Positions 1-5,700 of a stretch of DNA of 7,303 nucleotides are shown here, in pieces. A model generated the notes under the pieces. It did not search any database, was not told where the DNA came from, and saw only the letters and a list, made by a program, of their open reading frames with translations. Source of the DNA: Tepidiphilus sp. (GTDB taxonomy: Bacteria; Pseudomonadota; Gammaproteobacteria; Burkholderiales; Rhodocyclaceae); the NCBI GenBank assembly GCA_028684345.1, contig JAQUGB010000087.1, forward strand, positions 1 through 7,303, in the 5' to 3' direction. Positions within the stretch are counted from its first letter, which is position 1. Every line of letters starts with the position of its first letter. The translations under genes and the position numbers were made by a program.

Positions 1-2410
1 CCACGGTCAGTGGTTGTTGCCCGCCGCGGGAGAACTCAACCCGTCGCAGATCGCCCGCGTCATCGCCCAGCGCATCGCGCGCTTCTACACCTCCGAGCGC
101 ATCCGCGAGCGCCTGGCTTTCCTCGAGGCGAGCGAACGCGCGATCACCGTGCGCCCACCGGCTGCCGAACGCATCCCCACCTTCTGCCCAGGCTGCCCGC
201 ACAACACCTCCACCCGCGTACCGGAAGGAAGCCGCGCCGTGGCCGGCATCGGCTGCCATTACATGGTCACCTGGATGCCCGAACGACGCACCGCCACCTT
301 CACCCACATGGGCGGCGAAGGGGTCAATTGGGTCGGTCAAGCCCCTTTTACCGAGGAGCGCCACCTCTTCGCCAACATGGGCGACGGCACCTATTTCCAT
401 TCCGGCATTCTCGCCATCCGTCAGGCGGTGGCCGCCGGAGTCAATATCACCTACAAGATCCTCTTCAACGACGCCGTGGCCATGACCGGCGGTCAGCCGG
501 TCGATGGCCCGCTCACCGTGCCGCTGCTCGTCAAACAGCTGCAGGCTGAAGGCGTGGCCAACATCGTGGTGGTCACCGACGGTACGCCGCGCCCCTATGG
601 TCCGGCCGACCTGCGCCACGTCCCGATCCGGCATCGCGACGAGCTCGAGGCGATCCAGCGCGAGCTGCGGCAACTGCCGGGCGTCTCCGCCCTCGTCTAC
701 GACCAGACCTGCGCCGCCGAGAAGCGGCGCCGGCGCAAACGCGGCCTCTACCCCGATCCCTCCCGGCGCGTGTTCATCCACGAAGGCGTATGCGAAGGCT
801 GCGGCGACTGCACCGTGCAGTCGAACTGCGTGGCCGTGGTGCCGCTCGAGACCGAGTTCGGGCGCAAGCGGCGCATCGACCAGTCCAACTGCAACAAGGA
901 CTACAGCTGTCTCAAGGGATTTTGCCCCAGTTTCGTCACCATCGAAGGGGGGCGACCGCGCAAGGGCAAGGCGCTCGCCGACGAGCCGGCGCGTTTCACC
1001 GAGCCGCCCGAACCAATTCTGCCCGAGCTCGCATCGCCCTGGAACCTCCTCGTGACCGGCGTGGGTGGCACGGGGGTGATCACCATCGGTGCGCTCATCG
1101 GCATGGCGGCGCACCTCGACGGCAAGGGCGTCACCGTGCTCGACATGACGGGGCTCGCGCAGAAGAACGGCTCGGTCTTCAGCCACATCCGCATCGCCGC
1201 CACGCCGCAGGACCTGCATGCGGTGCGCATCGCCGCCGGCGCGGCGGATGTGGTCATCGGCGGGGATCTCATCGTCACCGCGAGCGCCGAAGCGCTCACC
1301 AAGATGGCCCCGGGACGCACGCGCGTGGTCACCAACGCCGCCGAGATCCCCACCATCGACTTCCTGCGCAATCCCGACTGGGCCTTCCCCGAACAGGAGC
1401 TGCGCACCCGCCTGCGCGAGGCCGTGGGCGAAGAAAGCGCCGAGTTCCTCGACGCCACGGGGCTCGCGACCCGGCTCATGGGGGACGCCATCGCCACCAA
1501 CCTCTTCCTGCTGGGCTACGCCTGGCAGAAAGGCTGGGTGCCGGTGAGCCACGAATCGCTCATGCGGGCGATCGAATTGAACGGCGTGGCCATCGACATG
1601 AACCGCGCCGCCTTCCTCTGGGGGCAGCGCATGGCCCACGACCCGCAAGCAGTACTTGAGTTTGCCCGGCCCGAAGCCGAGGCCGGAGCGCGCTTCGCCC
1701 GCACGCTCGACGAGGTGATCGCGCGGCGCGCGGCCTATCTCACCGACTACCAAGACGCCGCCTACGCCGAGCGCTATCGCCGGCTGGTCGAACGCGTGCG
1801 CGAGGCCGAGCGCACGCTGCGCGGCGCCCCCGCCGAAGAAACTCCCGGCACGATGCCGCTCACCGACGCCGTGGCGCGCTCCTACTTCAAGCTGCTGGCG
1901 ATCAAGGACGAATACGAAGTGGCGCGGCTCTACTGCGACCCGAAATTCTGGCAAAAGCTGGAGGAACGCTTCGAAGGCCCCTTCGAGGTGCGCTTCCATC
2001 TCGCCCCGCCGCTCCTCGCCCGCCCCGACCCAGTCACCGGCCTCGTCGCCAAGCGCGAATACGGACCGGCCATGCGTCACGCCTTCGCCCTGCTCGCGAA
2101 GATGAAACGGCTGCGCGGCACGGCGCTCGATCCTTTCGCCCGCACGGAGGAACGACGCTGGGAGCGCGCCCTCATCGCCGAATTCGAGGGCGACGTCGAC
2201 CGCGTGCTGCGCGAGCTCACCGCCGAGCGCCTGGCGCTCGCCACCGAGCTCCTCGCCTTGCCGCAGCGTATCCGCGGGTTCGGGCACGTCAAAAAAGCCC
2301 AAGGTGAAGAGGCCGCCCGCCGCCGGGCCATGCTGTGGAGCCGTTGGCAGGAAACGGGCAAGGCCGGCGCGACGAAGTCCTCTGCGGCAGGACACCCCAT
2401 GCCGGCTTGA
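1..2410 (+). CDS. Fused indolepyruvate/2-oxoacid:ferredoxin oxidoreductase, 3' part (5' end outside window)
   Basis: This enzyme class oxidatively decarboxylates aryl pyruvates (or related 2-oxoacids) to acyl-CoA and passes electrons to ferredoxin in the cytoplasm. The frame is open from base 2 and the gene clearly starts upstream; the TTG at 14 is internal. About 802 residues are present, and fused proteobacterial homologues run to roughly 1150, so the N-terminal pyrimidine-type domain is missing. In order one sees: the TPP-binding domain with CPGCPHN (185-205), GIGCH and a GDG...N cofactor motif (GDG at 380-388, Asn near 467); an iron-sulfur segment with cysteines spaced CX2CX2CX5C, then CX5CX4C followed by Pro (about 791-928); the gamma/IorB-like domain beginning GVGGTGV (1058-1078); and a long Arg/Glu-rich C-terminal region as in the long fused members. 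Indolepyruvate is the family label; the true substrate cannot be read from sequence. A methyltransferase gene follows after 33 nt. Confidence 0.93.
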   Translation, partial: HGQWLLPAAGELNPSQIARVIAQRIARFYTSERIRERLAFLEASERAITVRPPAAERIPTFCPGCPHNTSTRVPEGSRAVAGIGCHYMVTWMPERRTATFTHMGGEGVNWVGQAPFTEERHLFANMGDGTYFHSGILAIRQAVAAGVNITYKILFNDAVAMTGGQPVDGPLTVPLLVKQLQAEGVANIVVVTDGTPRPYGPADLRHVPIRHRDELEAIQRELRQLPGVSALVYDQTCAAEKRRRRKRGLYPDPSRRVFIHEGVCEGCGDCTVQSNCVAVVPLETEFGRKRRIDQSNCNKDYSCLKGFCPSFVTIEGGRPRKGKALADEPARFTEPPEPILPELASPWNLLVTGVGGTGVITIGALIGMAAHLDGKGVTVLDMTGLAQKNGSVFSHIRIAATPQDLHAVRIAAGAADVVIGGDLIVTASAEALTKMAPGRTRVVTNAAEIPTIDFLRNPDWAFPEQELRTRLREAVGEESAEFLDATGLATRLMGDAIATNLFLLGYAWQKGWVPVSHESLMRAIELNGVAIDMNRAAFLWGQRMAHDPQAVLEFARPEAEAGARFARTLDEVIARRAAYLTDYQDAAYAERYRRLVERVREAERTLRGAPAEETPGTMPLTDAVARSYFKLLAIKDEYEVARLYCDPKFWQKLEERFEGPFEVRFHLAPPLLARPDPVTGLVAKREYGPAMRHAFALLAKMKRLRGTALDPFARTEERRWERALIAEFEGDVDRVLRELTAERLALATELLALPQRIRGFGHVKKAQGEEAARRRAMLWSRWQETGKAGATKSSAAGHPMPA

Positions 2411-2437
2411 GAACCGAAGCGCGCGAGGCGGTATCAT
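2407..2437 (+). promoter_or_regulatory. Possible sigma70-type promoter giving a near-leaderless methyltransferase mRNA
   Basis: TTGAGA (2407-2412) matches the -35 consensus at 5 of 6 bases and TATCAT (2432-2437) matches the -10 consensus at 5 of 6. The 19-nt spacer is longer than the ideal 17. Transcription would start close to 2444, the ATG of the downstream gene. This would suit the lack of a well-placed Shine-Dalgarno there: the nearest GAGG ends 15 nt before the ATG. It is a motif match only and the gene may simply be read through from upstream. Confidence 0.25.
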
Positions 2438-2443
2438 AAAAAC

Positions 2444-3205
2444 ATGATCTTCCGCCTCTCGCGCTCGCCGCTCCTTGCCGCAGCGCTGGCCCAGCTGCTG
2501 GGCTGGCTGCTCGCCTTCGCCGCCGCGCGCCTGGGCTTCATCACCGGACTGTGGCCGCTCCTCGCCGTGCAGGCGTTCGCAGCGGCAGGCATGGCCGCGC
2601 TGCTGCGCAGCCCCTGGTGGTGGATCACCCTGCACCTCGGCTTTTCCCCCGCCCTCGTGGCCCTGCACGGCCTGGGGCTCGCGCCGGGGTGGTACCTTGC
2701 GGCCTTCGTGCTGCTCGCCCTCGTCTTCGGCAACCCGACCCGCATCCGGGTGCCCCTTTTCCTGTCGCACCGCGCCACGATAGAGGCGCTCGCGCCGCTC
2801 TTGCCGCCGGATCGCCCTTTCCGCTTTCTGGACGTAGGCAGCGGCACGGGACGCGTCGTCGTCGCGCTCGCGCGCGCCTTTCCCCAGGGCGAATTCACCG
2901 GCGTCGAGCAGGCGATCCTGCCGCATTTGATCGCGCGCTGGCGCGGCCGCGGCCTGCCCAACCTGCACCTGCGGCGTGCCGATGCCTTCGCGCTGCCCTG
3001 GGCAGGATACGACGTGCTCTACGCCTTCCTCTCGCCCGTGCCCATGCCCGACTTGTGGCGCAAGGCCCAGGCGGAACTCCCGCCGGGAACCTTGATCTGC
3101 AGCAACGAGTTCCCCATCCCCGGGATCGTCCCCGAAGCCCAACTCCTGCCGGAAGGCGCTGGCCGTACCCTGTGGCTCTACTGGCTGGGGCAACGGCGGA
3201 ATTGA
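2444..3205 (+). CDS. Membrane-anchored class I SAM-dependent methyltransferase
   Basis: The predicted protein has 253 residues. Residues 1-98 are very hydrophobic and form about three or four candidate transmembrane segments (roughly 8-30, 33-55, 62-78 and 82-98). The cytosolic part is a class I S-adenosylmethionine fold: motif I is FLDVGSGTG (128-136), the acidic residue ending strand 2 is E155 in GVEQ, D180 lies in the motif III region, and YDVLYAFLSP (189-198) follows. The C-terminal piece SNEFPIPG (220-227) recalls the position of a conserved RFPFP-like motif in the FAM173/ATPSCKMT lysine methyltransferases, which also join a membrane anchor to a small methyltransferase; that link is tentative. 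The substrate is unknown. The ATG at 2444 is chosen because it precedes the first hydrophobic segment, although its ribosome site is poor. It lies 33 nt after the oxidoreductase and 91 nt before the ParA-like gene. Confidence 0.82.
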   Translation: MIFRLSRSPLLAAALAQLLGWLLAFAAARLGFITGLWPLLAVQAFAAAGMAALLRSPWWWITLHLGFSPALVALHGLGLAPGWYLAAFVLLALVFGNPTRIRVPLFLSHRATIEALAPLLPPDRPFRFLDVGSGTGRVVVALARAFPQGEFTGVEQAILPHLIARWRGRGLPNLHLRRADAFALPWAGYDVLYAFLSPVPMPDLWRKAQAELPPGTLICSNEFPIPGIVPEAQLLPEGAGRTLWLYWLGQRRN

Positions 3206-3296
3206 AGAAGGGCCGGGCCGTTATTTTCCTCAAGATTCGGCGCGTACCTGCCGATAATCCTGCCAAGGCTGCCCTCCACCACGAGGTTTTTTCGTC

Positions 3297-3992
3297 ATGG
3301 CGATCCTGATCGCGATCATCGGCAACAAAGGCGGCACCGGCAAGACCACGCTCTCGCACCTGCTCTGCCATGGGCTGGGGCTGCTCGGCCGGCGCTCGGC
3401 CTGCGTGCTCACCGACACCACCCGCCAGCCGCTCGATCCGCGCGGGCGACGCTACGTGATCGCCGATGCCCGCTCGCTCGATACGCTCAAGCGCATCATC
3501 GACAAGCTGCGCCCGCTCGATGACTGGATCGGCGTGATCGACGGCGGCGGCAACCGCCCCGACGTCGACCGGCGCCTCTATGCCCTGTCCGATCTCGTGC
3601 TGCTGCCGTTTCGCGAGTCGCACGAGGACATCCGCACGGTCATCACCGATCTCGAGCAGTTTCCCCGCGCCTATGCCGTGCCCAGCCAGTGGCCGGTCAA
3701 TGCCTGGCAGCGCGAGGCCGCCGATCGCGCGGTGGCCCGGCTGATGGCGCCTTACCTCGGCCGAATCCTTCGCCCCGTCCCGGCGGTATCCGCAAGCAAG
3801 CTGTTGCTGCAAAAGCACCTGCCGGCGCAACTTCCCACCCCGCTCAACAACACGGCCCGGCGTTTCGCCCGTCAGCTGCTGGAAGTGCTCGACCTTGGCC
3901 GTGAGCTGCCCTCTTCCTTCGAGGAAGAAGAAGGCGAAGCCGTCTACGAAGGCATCCCCGAAGATGAAATGCCCTTGCGCCTCAAGCGCTGA
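3297..3992 (+). CDS. ParA/MinD-family deviant Walker ATPase
   Basis: The predicted protein has 231 residues, close to the size of small orphan ParA proteins. It opens with MAILIAIIGN followed by the deviant Walker A KGGTGKTT (residues 11-18), including the signature lysine K11. D40 in VLTD is the likely Walker A' aspartate and IGVID (78-82) the Walker B strand. The segments after these are unusual: TTRQP replaces the common D-P-Q run, and GGGN follows the Walker B aspartate instead of T-P-P. Family members dimerise on ATP, usually bind nucleoid DNA and position plasmids, chromosomes, carboxysomes or other bodies. No ParB gene is in the window; the downstream neighbour 71 nt away is a PhaM-like granule protein, which suggests PHA granules as cargo. 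An acidic stretch (about 209-224) and a basic end (RLKR) form the C-terminus. GAGG at 3283-3286 lies 10 nt before the ATG. A general ParA-like ATPase is certain; the cargo is inferred. Confidence 0.88.
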   Translation: MAILIAIIGNKGGTGKTTLSHLLCHGLGLLGRRSACVLTDTTRQPLDPRGRRYVIADARSLDTLKRIIDKLRPLDDWIGVIDGGGNRPDVDRRLYALSDLVLLPFRESHEDIRTVITDLEQFPRAYAVPSQWPVNAWQREAADRAVARLMAPYLGRILRPVPAVSASKLLLQKHLPAQLPTPLNNTARRFARQLLEVLDLGRELPSSFEEEEGEAVYEGIPEDEMPLRLKR

Positions 3993-4006
3993 GGACCGCA
4001 TCGCGC

Positions 4007-4012
4007 TACAAT
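4007..4012 (+). promoter_or_regulatory. Possible -10 element upstream of phaM
   Basis: TACAAT matches the sigma70 -10 consensus at 5 of 6 bases and lies between the ParA-like stop and the phaM-like start. It would give a transcript starting near 4019 with a leader of about 45 nt that contains the hairpin at 4027-4043. No convincing -35 hexamer is found 15 to 19 nt upstream, so this is a weak call. Confidence 0.3.
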
Positions 4013-4026
4013 GCCAAGGGAAAACA

Positions 4027-4043
4027 GCGGCACGAAGTGCCGC
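4027..4043 (+). repeat. Perfect inverted repeat (hairpin) in the phaM leader
   Basis: GCGGCAC and GTGCCGC are exact reverse complements separated by GAA, giving a 7-bp GC-rich stem with a 3-nt loop. It ends 9 nt before the Shine-Dalgarno of the phaM-like gene. There is no T-run after it, so it is not a standard intrinsic terminator for the ParA-like gene. It could stabilise the mRNA, tune initiation, or act in DNA as a small operator. Confidence 0.6.
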
Positions 4044-4052
4044 ACCGACCGG

Positions 4053-4058
4053 GGAGGA
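4053..4058 (+). promoter_or_regulatory. Ribosome binding site fixing the phaM start
   Basis: GGAGGA lies 5 nt before the ATG at 4064. It favours that ATG over the in-frame GTG at 4037, which sits inside the inverted repeat and has no comparable site upstream. Confidence 0.85.
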
Positions 4059-4063
4059 AGACC

Positions 4064-4630
4064 ATGACGCAGAATTTCTTCGAGAGTAATGACCCTTTCG
4101 CCTTCATGCGGCAGATGTGCGCCAACATCGGCGTTCCGCTGCCGGGGATGGTGTTTCCGACGATGGACCTCGCCGACGTCGAGCGGCGCATCGCCGAGTT
4201 CAAGGCGGTGGAACAGTGGCTGCAGATGAACCTGAGCACCCTGCAGATGACGCGTCAATCGCTGGAAATGCAGCGGGTCGCCATCCTCTCGCTCTCCCAG
4301 ATGGGCACGGCGAGCCAAGCCGCGGCAGCGGAAGCGGCCGCCACGCCGGCCGGCAACCCTTTCGAAGCGATGGCGCAGCTGTGGCAGACGATGCAGCAGG
4401 CCGCCCAGCAGACGGTGGAAGCCACCGCCACCGCCACTCAGGCGGCGCATCAAGCTTTTTACCAGCCCCCGCCGACAGAACACCCGGCAGCCGACCCGCA
4501 GAAACCTCGACCGGCAACCGGGGCGGACGACGTCCCCCCTGAACCGGCTACGGCCAAGCCCAAACCGACACGCCGGCGGCGTAAAACCGCTCCGCCCTCT
4601 GCAGGCGAAGGGGGCGGCAAAGACGCCTAA
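4064..4630 (+). CDS. phaM: PhaM-like polyhydroxyalkanoate granule-associated protein
   Basis: The predicted protein has 188 residues. The N-terminus contains aromatic, FAFM-type residues; then comes a helical segment (about 35-80) with the features I recall from PhaM proteins: DVERRIAEFKAVEQWLQMNL followed by a QSLEMQR-type stretch. A low-complexity Ala/Gln region follows (82-131), then a Pro-rich linker and a basic tail, KPKPTRRRRK (165-174). In Ralstonia eutropha (Cupriavidus necator), PhaM binds and activates the PHA synthase, coats granules and attaches them to DNA through a basic C-terminus, influencing granule number and inheritance. Here the basic tail is short and arginine-centred rather than the longer Lys/Ala/Pro repeats I recall from Ralstonia, so DNA binding is plausible but not shown. 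The upstream ParA-type ATPase fits a granule segregation role. The gene ends 4 nt into the stop region of the opposite-strand gene. The distant alternative is a generic phasin-like protein. Confidence 0.8.
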   Translation: MTQNFFESNDPFAFMRQMCANIGVPLPGMVFPTMDLADVERRIAEFKAVEQWLQMNLSTLQMTRQSLEMQRVAILSLSQMGTASQAAAAEAAATPAGNPFEAMAQLWQTMQQAAQQTVEATATATQAAHQAFYQPPPTEHPAADPQKPRPATGADDVPPEPATAKPKPTRRRRKTAPPSAGEGGGKDA

Positions 4631-5691
4631 TCCCGCCGCACCCGCAGCGGCGAGCGGGGCCAGGGGCCGCCTTCCTCCGCCGTCTTCAGGGCATTCCGCT
4701 CCCGGAAGAGCGGATGTTCCAGCGTTTCCTCGGGTGCGAGCACCGGCGTGACGCAGCAATCGTGCGGCGCGAAGAGCGCCGCCCATTCGTCGCGCGTGCG
4801 CGTGCGCAGCACCGCCGCCAGTTCCGCCTTGGCTTTGGCCCCTTCGTCGCCCACGGCGCGATGGAAAGGAACGAGATCGGGGCGACCGATCGCCTCGCAC
4901 AGCCGCACCCAGAATTTCTCTTCCAGCGCCCCGACGGCGAGGTGGCGCCCGTCGGCGGTTTCATAAACCCCGTAGCACGGCACCCCGCCGGTGAGCAGCC
5001 CCGCACCGCGCGGTTCGCTGCGCCCCTCGACCAGCGCCTGCGCCAGGGGGAACACCAGATGCGCCCAGCTGGCCTCGGTCATGGAGAGGTCGACGTGCGC
5101 GCCAACCCCGTCGCGCCGCGCCGCATGCACGGCGGCCACCACGGCCAGCGCCGCGTGCAGCGCCCCGCCCAGCAGGTCGGCGATCTGCAGGTTGCACTGC
5201 GCCGGCGGCCCCCCAGCCGTGCCGGTCTGATCCAGCACCCCGGCGAGCGAGAGATAGTTGATGTCATGCCCCGCCGCCTGCGCCATCGGCCCGTCCTGGC
5301 CGTAGCCGGAGATGGACACCAGCACGATGCGCGGATTGAGCGCGCGCATGGCGTCGAACCCCCAACCGAGCCGCTCGAGCACGCCAGGACGGAATCCTTC
5401 GAGCACCGCGTCGGCCTCGCGCAGACGCGCCGCGAACCACGCCCGCCCTTCCTCGCTCTTGAGATCGATGCGATGGATTTCCTTGCGCGCATTGAGACGA
5501 CGGTAAATGAAGGATTCGTCCTCCCCGGGCAGGCGCACGCCCAAACGCGCGGCGTCGTCGCCTTGGGGCGGCTCGACCTTGATCACGCGCGCACCGAGTT
5601 CGGCCAAATGCCAGCCGGCCATCGGCCCCGGCAGCAACAGCGAGAGATCGAGCACGGTCATGCCCGCGAGCAGGGGCGACGGCTCAGTCAT
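4627..5691 (-). CDS. Alpha-methylacyl-CoA racemase-like protein (CoA-transferase family III, CaiB/BaiF)
   Basis: The predicted protein has 354 residues, the usual length for the racemase branch. The N-terminus shows the family pattern LDLSLLLPGPMAGWHLAELG and VIKVEPPQGD. The segments EGFRPGVLERLGW, SGYGQDGP and AGHDINYLSLAGVL are typical of alpha-methylacyl-CoA racemases. H142, D172 and E257 align with the Mycobacterium tuberculosis MCR residues His126, Asp156 and Glu241 as I recall them, with the same spacings of 30 and 85; R107 falls at the place of Arg91. This argues for epimerisation of 2-methyl-branched acyl-CoAs rather than CoA transfer, although CoA-transferase activity cannot be excluded. 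Translation starts at the ATG ending at 5691, with GGAGG 4 nt upstream, and overlaps the ligase gene by 8 nt, so the two are probably translationally coupled. Its stop overlaps that of phaM on the other strand. Confidence 0.9.
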   Translation of the reverse strand: MTEPSPLLAGMTVLDLSLLLPGPMAGWHLAELGARVIKVEPPQGDDAARLGVRLPGEDESFIYRRLNARKEIHRIDLKSEEGRAWFAARLREADAVLEGFRPGVLERLGWGFDAMRALNPRIVLVSISGYGQDGPMAQAAGHDINYLSLAGVLDQTGTAGGPPAQCNLQIADLLGGALHAALAVVAAVHAARRDGVGAHVDLSMTEASWAHLVFPLAQALVEGRSEPRGAGLLTGGVPCYGVYETADGRHLAVGALEEKFWVRLCEAIGRPDLVPFHRAVGDEGAKAKAELAAVLRTRTRDEWAALFAPHDCCVTPVLAPEETLEHPLFRERNALKTAEEGGPWPRSPLRVRRD

Positions 5692-5700
5692 ATTTCCTCC
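5684..5700 (-). promoter_or_regulatory. Coupled stop/start junction with Shine-Dalgarno inside the ligase gene
   Basis: The last codons of the ligase carry GGAGG (5696-5700), then the racemase ATG (5691-5689), and the ligase TGA follows at 5686-5684. The 8-nt overlap, ATGACTGA, with a strong ribosome site points to reinitiation by ribosomes finishing the upstream gene. Confidence 0.75.

Noticed and set aside
14..16. TTG at 14 as the start of the oxidoreductase
   Set aside because: The frame is open to the window edge and the protein lacks the family's N-terminal domain, so this is internal.
3208..3227. GGCC-rich stretch followed by TTATTTT after the methyltransferase as an intrinsic terminator
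   Set aside because: The GGCCGGGCC core cannot form a stable stem with a permissible loop, and the T-run is short and interrupted.
3253..3258. GATAAT as a -10 element for the ParA-like gene
   Set aside because: The hexamer is good but no -35 better than 3 of 6 matches sits at 16-18 nt, so I did not list a promoter.
2895..4001. 368-codon open frame on the minus strand covering the ParA-like gene and the end of the methyltransferase gene
   Set aside because: It lies opposite clear ParA and methyltransferase motifs, and its own product is low-complexity and Arg/Ala/Gly-rich with no family resemblance.
4037..4063. Upstream GTG start for phaM adding 9 residues
   Set aside because: The GTG lies inside the hairpin stem and lacks a Shine-Dalgarno, while the ATG at 4064 has GGAGGA 5 nt upstream and begins the family-like N-terminus.
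4570..4582. Small palindrome ACGCCG-G-CGGCGT within phaM
   Set aside because: It has only a 1-nt centre, lies in GC-rich coding sequence for the Arg cluster, and is likely a codon-use by-product.
3944..4900. 318-codon open frame on the minus strand across phaM
   Set aside because: It overlaps phaM and the racemase 3' end, has no ribosome site or domain I recognise, and has the composition of a shadow frame.
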